Shown here piece after piece: positions 5,233 to 12,513 of a DNA stretch of 12,814 nucleotides. The stretch is from FW021-bin31 sp964558275 (GTDB taxonomy: Bacteria > Bacteroidota > Bacteroidia > Chitinophagales > Chitinophagaceae): assembly GCA_964558275.1 (NCBI GenBank), contig CAZLDH010000082.1, positions 1 to 12,814 of the forward strand. The letters are read 5' to 3'. Below the pieces are notes generated by a model that was given only the letters and a program-made list of their open reading frames with translations, made no database searches and was not told the DNA's origin. A program made the position numbers and the translations under genes. The number at the start of each line of letters is the position of its first letter. The first letter of the stretch is position 1.

Positions 5233-7857
5233 TTAGAAATCATCTTTAGATAATCCGCTGTCTATTTTGATGTCATCTACTTGCATTATCATATTCATCC
5301 CACCTGAATTACTACCAATTTGATAAGGGAATTTAATTCCATCTACGGTTTTATAATCACTATAGGTAGAAACTCTTTTCACCGACTTTCCGCTTAAACC
5401 TTCCGCACTGCCCTTCTCTACTTCCTTTAACTTAAGTCCGGAATTTACAGCAAAGTAGGAGGTAACCTTATGTCCATTCTCTTTTGTAATAACCACTTCG
5501 TAGGTATCTTCTCCATTTACAGGAACAACGGCTTCCACTGTCATCTGAGCATCTCCATTTAAATATTGCAAAGCAGAAAACATTCTTGTATTGGCTTTCA
5601 ACTGTTTTTTCATCTGCTCATTAACAGGAACCGAACGTCCCATTTGTTCAACAGAAACCTGATCTCCATTCACAACAATTTTGGAAACCTCCTTATCATT
5701 CATATCCGGTAAAGAAACTACCATTTTAAAACAATCAGGAGGAAGATAAGTACGTTTAAACTGAATATTCTGTCCTTGTACGCTGGAAGAGGCTAACATT
5801 GTTATATCATGGATACTTTTTATTTTATCTGCCCCGCCAATAGCCTGAATATATTTTTCAATTACAGCCTGTGCAGTCACTCCCTGCGGTACCGGTTTTT
5901 CTTCTACCTTCTTCCATTCATTGTTTTCTACATTCACATCAGGTAATTTCTTTTCAGGATCCAAAATAACAGATTTCAACTTGCCTGTTGACGGATATTT
6001 AAACGTCCAGACCCCACCTCTTTGCCATATTTCAACAGGTAACTTAAAAGTACTGTCCTTTCCATTTTTCTCGGTCACCTGAATTATTGCAGGCAAGGCC
6101 ATTTTATCTAAATTTTCTATTGTAATGAGTGCTCCCTTCGCAGGATCTCCATCCACATATTTTACTGATTTAATTCCCTGATCCAATTTATCATTTGTAA
6201 AGAACCATTCTCTCCAAAACCAATCTAATTGTTCTCCGGCAGCATTTTCCATATATCGGAAGAAATCCCAGGGCGACGGATGTTTAAAAGCCCAGGTATG
6301 AACATACCCTTTGAAGGCATGATCAAAACGCTCCTTCCCTAAAACAACATCTCGTAGAACATGCAAGCTCATAGCCGGTTTATAATAAGCAGTAACCCCC
6401 AAGCTATAGCTTTGTATAACCGATGGAATAGTAAGCAAAGGATCAATCCCATTTCGAAATACCCGCGCCGCATTTGCCTGATTAAGTTGTTTCCCTCTGT
6501 ATTCTCCTCCATTAAACCAATAAGTGGCCAAATCATTAATAAAAGTATTAAAGCCTTCATCCATCCACGCATATTTCCTTTCATTACTTCCAACAATCAT
6601 TGGGAACCAAGTATGCCCAAATTCATGATTAGTTACATTCCACAAACCTTTTCCTGAACTTTTAGAGCTACAGAAGACAAATCCGGGATATTCCATTCCA
6701 TGTACAATTCCTGCCACATTAGTAGCCGTTTTGTAAGGGAAAGGAAACCACTCCTCAGAATAACGTTCTATCGTTGCTTTCGTATATTCTGTTGACCGTC
6801 CCCAAGCATCCATTCCTGCACTTTCTACAGGATAAGCAGATTGCGCCAAGGCAGTTTTACCTTCCGGCAGATTTATTTTTGCTGCATCCCAAATGAACGC
6901 TTTTGATGCTGCCCAGGCAACATCACGGGTATTTGTCATATGAAACTTCCAGGTTAATTTATCTTTATTAAAACGCTTTTCTTGATTTTCAACTTCTTCC
7001 TGTGTTCGGATAAAGACAGTTTCATCACTTTGAGATGCTTCTTTTAAACGCTTTTCTTCTTCTTTGGTCAATACTTCATCCGGATTCGTTAATTCTCCTG
7101 CCCCTACAATAATCATATTCGATGGTGCAGTAATGGAATAGTTAATATCACCGTACTCTAAATAAAACTCTCCTGCTCCCAAATAAGGCATCGTATTCCA
7201 ACCTTTAATATCATCATATACACACATGCGGGGATACCATTGGGCAATCTCATAAATCCAACCATTCTCCGTATTCAAAAGCCCCATCCGATCCTGTCCG
7301 TATTTCGGAATAGTAAAAGCATATTCTATGGCAATCTTCAGTTTTCCACCTGCTGCAGTTAAGGCATCAGAAAGACGAATTTTCATTCGGGTGTCATTAA
7401 CAATATAGTCAGCATCCCGACCATTCACCTTCACTGACTTAAGCTCATACCCCTTGGTATAATCCGTATTGGCAAATCGACCTCCGTCCACATCTTGAGT
7501 CGCCGACCCTCTGGAATCTTTTTTGAAAATATTTTGATCCATATGCAACCAAACAAAAGACAAATTATCCGGGCTATTATTGGTATAATCTATATTTACT
7601 GAAGCCGTAATTCGTTTATCAGTAGTATCCAGGTTGGCATGAATATTATAATCTACAGTATTCTGCCAATATTCCGGTCCGGGCGTTCCATTTGAACTTC
7701 TATACTGATTTCCATAATGCGTATAAAAAAAAGGAAACCATAAATCATGTGCATCATAATTGGAATTGCTCACATCCTGACTTTGCCCATACAAAATCCC
7801 TGTGAACATACAGGCCAATCCCATAAAAATACATTTAATTAACTTTTTAGTTGTCAT
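5233..7857 (-). CDS. Secreted M1-like zinc metallopeptidase (aminopeptidase fold) with extra C-terminal beta-rich domain
   Basis: The 874-residue protein starts with a signal peptide (about residues 1-25, ending ILYGQ), so it acts in the periplasm or outside. The M1-type N-terminal beta domain is followed by the catalytic domain. GMEYPG at 387-392 stands where M1 enzymes usually have GxMEN. The zinc motif is HEFGH at 411-415, with the third ligand E434 exactly 18 residues after the second histidine (H-E-x-x-H-x18-E). A tyrosine at 491/492 (AYYKP) is placed like the transition-state tyrosine. From about residue 660 a further domain of about 215 residues follows (AVIEKYIQAIGGADKIKSI ... YSDYKTVDGIKFPYQI). 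It resembles the LolA-like module often attached to Bacteroidota M16 peptidases. A charged, coiled-coil-like insert lies at about 255-300. It probably trims peptides; the substrate is unknown. It is a single-gene unit between two terminators. Confidence 0.92.
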   Translation of the reverse strand: MTTKKLIKCIFMGLACMFTGILYGQSQDVSNSNYDAHDLWFPFFYTHYGNQYRSSNGTPGPEYWQNTVDYNIHANLDTTDKRITASVNIDYTNNSPDNLSFVWLHMDQNIFKKDSRGSATQDVDGGRFANTDYTKGYELKSVKVNGRDADYIVNDTRMKIRLSDALTAAGGKLKIAIEYAFTIPKYGQDRMGLLNTENGWIYEIAQWYPRMCVYDDIKGWNTMPYLGAGEFYLEYGDINYSITAPSNMIIVGAGELTNPDEVLTKEEEKRLKEASQSDETVFIRTQEEVENQEKRFNKDKLTWKFHMTNTRDVAWAASKAFIWDAAKINLPEGKTALAQSAYPVESAGMDAWGRSTEYTKATIERYSEEWFPFPYKTATNVAGIVHGMEYPGFVFCSSKSSGKGLWNVTNHEFGHTWFPMIVGSNERKYAWMDEGFNTFINDLATYWFNGGEYRGKQLNQANAARVFRNGIDPLLTIPSVIQSYSLGVTAYYKPAMSLHVLRDVVLGKERFDHAFKGYVHTWAFKHPSPWDFFRYMENAAGEQLDWFWREWFFTNDKLDQGIKSVKYVDGDPAKGALITIENLDKMALPAIIQVTEKNGKDSTFKLPVEIWQRGGVWTFKYPSTGKLKSVILDPEKKLPDVNVENNEWKKVEEKPVPQGVTAQAVIEKYIQAIGGADKIKSIHDITMLASSSVQGQNIQFKRTYLPPDCFKMVVSLPDMNDKEVSKIVVNGDQVSVEQMGRSVPVNEQMKKQLKANTRMFSALQYLNGDAQMTVEAVVPVNGEDTYEVVITKENGHKVTSYFAVNSGLKLKEVEKGSAEGLSGKSVKRVSTYSDYKTVDGIKFPYQIGSNSGGMNMIMQVDDIKIDSGLSKDDF

Positions 7858-7950
7858 AGATACTGGTTATTTAAAGGAATAATTAATTGAATTTAAGCTA
7901 AGAAAAATGCACTTTGGTTTTTCTCCATTCTAAACAAGCTGAAAATAAAA

Positions 7951-7996
7951 ATGCTGTAATGACAGAAAACCTCTGTACATTACAGCATACTTTTTT
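7951..7996. terminator. Strong bidirectional terminator between the sigma factor and peptidase genes
   Basis: The arms ATGCTGTAATG (7951-7961) and CATTACAGCAT (7978-7988) are perfectly complementary over 11 bases. The stem continues as CAGA/TCTG after a small bulge and encloses a short AAACC-like loop. T-tracts flank both sides: TTTTATTTTC on the minus strand (7941-7950) and ACTTTTTTT on the plus strand (to 7996). Both neighbouring genes are on the minus strand, so its main job is probably to end the sigma factor transcript and insulate the peptidase gene. Confidence 0.85.
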
Positions 7997-8064
7997 TATA
8001 CCCAAAGAAATTGTTCTTTACTTTCTTCATAAAGTGCAAAATACGAATTTCTTATCAACCGTCC

Positions 8065-8565
8065 CTAATATCGTTTGATTTGTTTCTTCAGCATTTTTCT
8101 TGCAAAGTGGATACGACTCTTAATAGTTCCTAAAGGCTCTTTCAATTTATCCGCAATCTCATGATACTTATAGCCTGTGAAATACATAGAAAAGGGAGTC
8201 TTGAAAATTTCCGGAAGCTTATTGATTTCCTTCTCTATTTCCTTGACCTGAATATCGGATTCCGCCATATTGGTAACCGATTTTTGATTAGAATTCAGAA
8301 GATAATCATTCGGTGTGTAATCAAAAACAGTATTTCTCTTTTTCTTTCTACGGTAATCATTAATAAAGATATTCCGCATAATAGTATAAAGCCATGCCCT
8401 GATATTGGTTCCAACATTATACTTTTCTTTATTGGCTAAAGCTCTATACATTGTTTCCTGAAATAAATCTTTTGCCCGTTCGCTATCGTGCGTCAACGTA
8501 ATAGCAAAAGGCTTCAGAAATTCTGAATTATTTGTAAGCAGCCTGTTAAATTCTACAGTTGACAT
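8065..8565 (-). CDS. ECF-type RNA polymerase sigma factor
   Basis: This extracytoplasmic-function sigma-70 factor would direct RNA polymerase to a specific promoter set. From the chosen start it has 166 residues, a normal ECF length. Region 2 spans about residues 10-80 and contains DLFQETMYRALANKEKY and NIRAWLYTIMRNIFINDYRRKKKR, the -10 recognition and melting part. Region 4 spans about 110-165 with a helix-turn-helix, YHEIADKLKEPLGTIKSRIHFARKML, for -35 recognition. The frame extends upstream to 8622. I prefer MSTVEFNRLL at 8565 because it matches normal ECF N-termini, has an A-rich TTAAATAAA before it, and lies downstream of a perfect -7 element at 8603-8610. No anti-sigma or TonB-type partner gene is adjacent, so its signal is unknown. 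Repeated motifs upstream may reflect its own control. Confidence 0.92.
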   Translation of the reverse strand: MSTVEFNRLLTNNSEFLKPFAITLTHDSERAKDLFQETMYRALANKEKYNVGTNIRAWLYTIMRNIFINDYRRKKKRNTVFDYTPNDYLLNSNQKSVTNMAESDIQVKEIEKEINKLPEIFKTPFSMYFTGYKYHEIADKLKEPLGTIKSRIHFARKMLKKQIKRY

Positions 8566-8602
8566 TTTATTTAATTTTAATATTTTAATTATTGTGTCTA
8601 TA

Positions 8603-8610
8603 CAAAAATA
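8603..8610 (-). promoter_or_regulatory. -7 element of the ECF sigma factor gene
   Basis: The minus strand reads TATTTTTG, a full match to TAnnTTTG, directly preceded by TTATTGAC. The predicted transcript would start near 8597, about 30 bases before the ATG at 8565. This supports the internal start over the longer frame beginning at 8622. No TTTG is visible at the normal -33 position. Confidence 0.5.
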
Positions 8611-8705
8611 GTCAATAATCATGCAGTATTATAATTATTCAGGGGATATTTTGTTAAACTAAAGTCAATAAACTCTTTTAAAAAATTAATCTCGTCAATA
8701 AACTC
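8611..8705. repeat. Three GTCAATAA direct repeats upstream of the sigma factor gene
   Basis: GTCAATAA occurs at 8611-8618, 8664-8671 and 8694-8701. The last two are part of a longer 12-base identical unit, GTCAATAAACTC, exactly 30 bases apart (8664-8675 and 8694-8705). The first copy abuts the -7 element of the sigma gene. The 30-base spacing is close to three helical turns, as expected for a protein-binding site array. Confidence 0.5.
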
Positions 8706-8956
8706 AAAATAATAACTAAAAACTTAATAATCAACTAATTTAATATACATAATCTACAAATTTAAATAATTTATCCTCAAATAGAAAAAACAGAAAAATA
8801 AAATAGGAAAATGACATAACGGCACCTTTTAGCCATAATGACATTTCACTTCTGCTATATTCAGATTTACCTGCATCGGAATCTTAAAAAGTTCTTAAAT
8901 ATCAGAATAACCTTACCATCTCTCAATAAAGCCTGCTAAATACTTAATTTATTGAT

Positions 8957-8964
8957 TACATTTG
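8957..8964 (+). promoter_or_regulatory. -7 element of the secreted-protein gene
   Basis: TACATTTG fully matches TAnnTTTG. The predicted start near 8970 leaves a leader of about 18 bases, ending in the A-rich TTAAAAAAGATAA before the ATG at 8989. The -33 region shows no clear TTTG. Confidence 0.55.
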
Positions 8965-8988
8965 TAGCTCAAAATTTAAAAAAGATAA

Positions 8989-9675
8989 ATGCCTCTAAAT
9001 ATAAAGACATCCATTCTGTCCATATCCTTTTTCATACTCTTGCTCACCTTACCTTTCTTGTCTTTCGGGCAGCAGAATTTAAAAAGTATTACTTCTTACA
9101 GGCATAATAATTTAGCTGAAATCAATTGGGAGTTTAATGAAAATATCAGCCACTATATCAAAAGGATAAATATTCAACGCTCCTATGACAGTACGACCTC
9201 TTTTTCAACAATAGGGAGTGCACTAAATCCTGAAAGTAGAATCAATAAATATTTAGATAAAAAACCTTTCCCCAGCAACAATTATTATCGTCTTTTTATT
9301 TTATTCAAGGATGGATCTTACGCTTTTTCAAAAACAATAAAATCGATTCTCATTCCGGATATTTATAACAAAGACAATCTCGACTTTGCCAATCAGGATA
9401 ATTTAAAAAACTATTTTCAGCCTTCGCTATATGTCTATACCAATCCAAAGGGCAATGTAAATATCCGTTTACCTTACGTCAAAAAAAACAATTATGCCAT
9501 CAAGTTTTATGATGCTTCAGACCGATTTCTATTTGAATTAAGAAAACCTAAAAAACCGTTATTAATTATAGATAAAGCCAATTTTTTCCACAGCGGTTGG
9601 TTTCATTACAAAATCTTCAAAAACGGACATATTTTTGAAAAATGGAAATTCTATCTTCCTGATTTAAATTTATAA
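8989..9675 (+). CDS. Secreted protein with FN3-like region and C-terminal sorting-domain-like module
   Basis: The 228-residue protein has a clear signal peptide (hydrophobic core SILSISFFILLLTLPFLSF, cleavage near residues 27-28 at FGQ), so it is exported. Residues about 32-120 have the strand pattern of a fibronectin-III/Ig-like fold: LAEINWEFNENISHYIKRIN, an IQRSYDS strand, and NYYRLFILFKDGSYAFSK. Residues about 148-228 resemble a type IX secretion C-terminal domain: VYTNPKGNVNIRLPY, then IKFYDASDRFLFEL, ending with IFEKWKFYLP. It differs from a standard one in having SGWFHYKIFKNG before the last strand. No enzyme motif is present. It is a single-gene unit with its own -7 element and a downstream bidirectional terminator. 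It may be a surface or adhesion protein, but its function cannot be stated. Confidence 0.8.
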   Translation: MPLNIKTSILSISFFILLLTLPFLSFGQQNLKSITSYRHNNLAEINWEFNENISHYIKRINIQRSYDSTTSFSTIGSALNPESRINKYLDKKPFPSNNYYRLFILFKDGSYAFSKTIKSILIPDIYNKDNLDFANQDNLKNYFQPSLYVYTNPKGNVNIRLPYVKKNNYAIKFYDASDRFLFELRKPKKPLLIIDKANFFHSGWFHYKIFKNGHIFEKWKFYLPDLNL

Positions 9676-9787
9676 TCCCGGAGCAGAATAGCGTCTTTTC
9701 TCAAATTAAAGTAAATTATCTGCATCTCCATTAAATTCAGAAATTTCAAATTATAGAATTTCAACCTATTCCGTTTTATAAATCTAT

Positions 9788-9823
9788 AAAAAGAGGGCAC
9801 GACTTAAGTCATGCCCTCTTTTT
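9788..9823. terminator. Bidirectional intrinsic terminator between the secreted-protein gene and pnp
   Basis: AAAAAGAGGGCA and TGCCCTCTTTTT form a 12-base perfect stem. The enclosed GACTTAAGTC is itself palindromic, so almost the whole 36 bases pair, with one C-A mismatch. A and T tracts on both sides make it work in both directions, ending the plus-strand gene (stop at 9675) and the minus-strand rpsO-pnp unit (stop at 9850). Confidence 0.9.
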
Positions 9824-9849
9824 ATTGTTCTTACTTACTTTGAAACGAC

Positions 9850-12048
9850 TTAATTCCTATGTCCCCCTCTCGGCTTTCTGTCGTGATCTCTTCTTCCTCT
9901 GGAAGAATGATGTCTTTGTGGTTCAACATAACCTTCCGGTTTTGGAAGAAGTGCTTTATGAGAAAGTTTAAATTTACCGGAACGAGAATCAATACCTGTC
10001 AACTTAATCTGAACCTCATCTCCTTCTTTGAATACGCCATCCATATTTTCCAAGCGCTCCCATGAAATTTCAGAGATATGAAGTAATCCTTCCTTTCCCG
10101 GCATAAACTCTACAAAAGCACCATAAGGCATGATTGTTTTCACCTTTGCATCATAAGTTTCGCCTATTTCCGGCTCAGCCACAATACCTTTAATCCAGTT
10201 TAATGCCTTATCAAGAGATTCTTTATTTGCCGAATAGATGCTCACTTCGCCATGACCATCTATTTCTTCAATATTAACATTAGCTCCTGATTCTCTCTGA
10301 ATTTCCTGAATAATTTTACCACCGGGACCGATAATAGCGCCAATATATTCTTTATCCACATTAAATTTCTCCACTCTGGGTGCTTGTGGTTTAGGCTCTT
10401 CCCGAGGGTGGTCTAATGTATCATACATATGATTCAATATATGCAATCTGGCTTTATTGGCATGTTGTAGTGCTTCACGCATCACCTCCATGGGTAAACC
10501 ATCCACTTTAATATCCATTTGCACACCGCAAATACCATCGCGCGTACCGGTTACTTTGAAATCCATATCGCCAAGATGATCCTCATCTCCTAAAATATCG
10601 GTCAAAATAGCATACGACCCATCCGCTTCTGAGATAAGCCCCATGGCAATTCCACCCACATGTTTAGAGAAGGGAATACCCGCATCCATTAACGCAAGTG
10701 AACCTGCACAAACCGTAGCCATAGAAGAAGATCCATTAGATTCTAAAATATCAGAAACCACTCTCACAGTATAAGGATAGTCTTTTCCCGGCATAATCTG
10801 CGCCAATGATCTCTGCGCCAAATTTCCATGACCAATTTCTCTTCTGGCAGGACCACGAAGTCTTCTCACTTCCCCTGTTGAAAAAGGAGGAAAGTTATAA
10901 TGAAGATAGAAATTACTATACTCTGATTCAGCTGCTTCTTCTACCAACAACTCATCATCCGGAGTACCTAAGGTAACCGTTGATAAAGACTGCGTTTCTC
11001 CTCTTGTAAACAAAGCACTACCATGAGGGGAAGGCAAATAATCAACCGTCATATCCAACGGACGTACCTGATCCAGCGCCCGACCGTCTAAACGTACTTT
11101 CTCTTCTAAAATCATCTTACGAATGACTTTAGCTTCTAAAGCATGAAAATATTTTCCAATCACACGTACATCATCTTCCGGTGCATCTTCTCCTAAGGAT
11201 TCAATGAACTCCTCTTGTATAGCAGCCAATTTTTCTTGTCTCTCAGCTTTAGGCAATGCCCCCTTAGCTACTTCGTAAATTTTATCTGAAGCAAAGTCTG
11301 CAAGTTGTTGTTCTACTTCTTCATTTTCATAAGGCTTGCTATAAGCAGTATGTTTTTCAGGAGATCCTGCAGCCTCACGCAATGCCTTTTGTGCCTCAAT
11401 TTGAATTTTAATCGCTTCATGAGCAACGCCAATTGCTTCTACCAATTCTTCTTCACTACATTCACGACTTTCTCCTTCCACCATCATAATATTATCCTCT
11501 GAAGCAGCCACAATAAATTCCATGCTTGCTTCCTTCAATTGAGAACGAGAAGGATTCACAACATATTCACCATTTACTTTAGAAACACGAACTTCTGAAA
11601 TCATTTCCTGAATAGGAATATCGGAAACGGCAAGTGCTGCAGAAGCTGCCAAACAAGCCAGCGCATCCGGTTTTACTTCGGAATCTGAAGATATCAAATT
11701 AATAAGAACCTGTACTTCACAGAAATAATCATCCGGAAACAACGGACGTAAGGCACGATCTACCAAGCGAGAAATCAAAATTTCATTGCCGGTAAGACGA
11801 GCTTCTCTCTTAAAAAAAGATCCCGGAATACGACCGGCAGATGCAAATTTTTCCTGATAATCTACCGATAATGGGAAGAAGCTTTGTCCTTCCTTTGCGT
11901 CCTTTGTAGCACATACACTACAAAAAAGGACAGCATCTCCTACGCGAACAGTCACTGAACCATTGGCTTGCTTTGCCAATCTTCCGGTTTCAATAGTCAC
12001 TGACTGACCATTCGTTTCAAAAGTTTTAGAAATGGTTTGTAAATTCAT
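9850..12048 (-). CDS. pnp: Polyribonucleotide nucleotidyltransferase (PNPase)
   Basis: PNPase degrades RNA 3' to 5' by phosphorolysis, releasing nucleoside diphosphates. It works in the cytosol as a trimer and takes part in mRNA decay. The 732-residue protein has the full family layout: a first RNase PH domain (about 5-220), an all-helical linker domain (about 235-315), and a second RNase PH domain (about 320-545). LRGPARREIGHGNLAQRSL and the catalytic-site stretch DILGDEDHLGDMDFKVTG (about 484-500) fall in the second PH domain. A KH domain with IIGPGGK lies near 570-576 and an S1 domain at about 625-697. A basic, histidine/arginine/glycine-rich tail (RHHSSRGRRDHDRKPRGGHRN) follows. It lies 99 bases after rpsO on the same strand, the order conserved in many bacteria. 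The terminator-like hairpin between them suggests attenuation or processing. Confidence 0.98.
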   Translation of the reverse strand: MNLQTISKTFETNGQSVTIETGRLAKQANGSVTVRVGDAVLFCSVCATKDAKEGQSFFPLSVDYQEKFASAGRIPGSFFKREARLTGNEILISRLVDRALRPLFPDDYFCEVQVLINLISSDSEVKPDALACLAASAALAVSDIPIQEMISEVRVSKVNGEYVVNPSRSQLKEASMEFIVAASEDNIMMVEGESRECSEEELVEAIGVAHEAIKIQIEAQKALREAAGSPEKHTAYSKPYENEEVEQQLADFASDKIYEVAKGALPKAERQEKLAAIQEEFIESLGEDAPEDDVRVIGKYFHALEAKVIRKMILEEKVRLDGRALDQVRPLDMTVDYLPSPHGSALFTRGETQSLSTVTLGTPDDELLVEEAAESEYSNFYLHYNFPPFSTGEVRRLRGPARREIGHGNLAQRSLAQIMPGKDYPYTVRVVSDILESNGSSSMATVCAGSLALMDAGIPFSKHVGGIAMGLISEADGSYAILTDILGDEDHLGDMDFKVTGTRDGICGVQMDIKVDGLPMEVMREALQHANKARLHILNHMYDTLDHPREEPKPQAPRVEKFNVDKEYIGAIIGPGGKIIQEIQRESGANVNIEEIDGHGEVSIYSANKESLDKALNWIKGIVAEPEIGETYDAKVKTIMPYGAFVEFMPGKEGLLHISEISWERLENMDGVFKEGDEVQIKLTGIDSRSGKFKLSHKALLPKPEGYVEPQRHHSSRGRRDHDRKPRGGHRN

Positions 12049-12070
12049 TGTATTATTTTAATTTCTTATA

Positions 12071-12105
12071 TAAAAAAGTATTCCCAACTAAGCCAGTTGG
12101 GAATA
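12071..12105 (-). terminator. Hairpin with U-tract between rpsO and pnp
   Basis: TATTCCCAACT (12079-12089) and AGTTGGGAATA (12095-12105) form a perfect 11-base stem with a five-base loop. On the minus strand it is followed by CTTTTTTATATAAG. This is a typical intrinsic terminator placed 42 bases after the rpsO stop and about 22 bases before the pnp start. It would reduce pnp expression relative to rpsO and could also be a processing site in the leader of pnp. Confidence 0.85.
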
Positions 12106-12147
12106 TTTAATCTAATCAACACCAAAAAAATTATTGAAAAGCTTTCT

Positions 12148-12420
12148 TTATTTCCTAAGGCCTAACTTTTTGATTAGGTCTCGGTATCCTTGAAGATCAT
12201 TTTTTGCAAGATAGGAAAGTAATCTTTTTCTTTGACCTACCATCTTTAACAAACCACGGTTAGAATCAAAATCTTTTTTATTTCCCTTCATATGAGCTGC
12301 GATACCGTTAATACGCTCTGTTAATAGTGCAATTTGTCCTTCAACAGAACCCGTATTGGTAGTACTTCCACCAAACTCTTTAAAAATCTCTGACTTTCTC
12401 TCTTTAGTTAAATATGGCAT
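12148..12420 (-). CDS. rpsO: 30S ribosomal protein S15
   Basis: S15 binds the central domain of 16S rRNA early in small-subunit assembly and contributes to a bridge with the large subunit. The 90-residue length is the family norm. Recognisable stretches are EFGGSTTNTGSVEGQIALLTERI (residues about 15-37), the HMKGNKKDFDSNRGLLKMVGQRKRLLSYL core with its RNA-contacting basic and histidine residues, and a C-terminal DLIKKLGLRK. The ATG at 12420 directly follows AAGGAA, one of the few Shine-Dalgarno-like sequences in the window but very close to the start codon. A -7 element lies 40 bases upstream. pnp follows on the same strand after an intrinsic hairpin. Confidence 0.98.
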   Translation of the reverse strand: MPYLTKERKSEIFKEFGGSTTNTGSVEGQIALLTERINGIAAHMKGNKKDFDSNRGLLKMVGQRKRLLSYLAKNDLQGYRDLIKKLGLRK

Positions 12421-12459
12421 TTCCTTAAAAAATAATAATTTTCACATTTATTTTCGCTG

Positions 12460-12467
12460 CAAAGGTA
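12460..12467 (-). promoter_or_regulatory. -7 element of the rpsO(-pnp) unit
   Basis: The minus strand reads TACCTTTG followed by CAGCG, a full match to TAnnTTTG and the best promoter-like site in the window. The predicted start near 12453 gives a leader of roughly 33 bases. Upstream lies the perfect AT palindrome TTATAATATTATAA (12474-12487), overlapping the -33 zone. Confidence 0.6.
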
Positions 12468-12513
12468 ATTAAATTATAATATTATAAAAATCAATTTCAA
12501 AATTTTATTTACC

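Larger units (their letters stand above)
8566..8988. other. AT-rich divergent intergenic region with promoters and short repeats
   Basis: These 423 bases separate the divergent starts of the sigma factor gene (-) and the secreted-protein gene (+). They hold a -7 element for each gene, three GTCAATAA copies on the sigma side and two ATGACAT copies near the centre. I see no open frame with coding character, no tRNA and no strong hairpin. The length is unusual for this otherwise tightly packed window. Confidence 0.6.

Noticed and set aside
6361..6657. Open frames on both strands over the peptidase zinc-site region
   Set aside because: Both are out-of-frame shadows of the metallopeptidase, which carries the HExxH motif in this very stretch.
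8566..8622. Longer sigma factor start at 8622
   Set aside because: The extra 19 residues do not resemble ECF N-termini, and a perfect -7 element at 8603-8610 lies inside them. The start at 8565 is preferred.
8611..8705. CRISPR-like array from the 30-base periodic repeats
   Set aside because: There are only two 12-base repeats plus one partial copy, no palindromic repeat unit, no regular spacers and no cas genes.
9859..11502. Plus-strand open frames at 9859-10065, 11305-11502 and 8161-8439
   Set aside because: They are antisense to pnp (and, for the last, to the sigma gene) with no motif or plausible start context.
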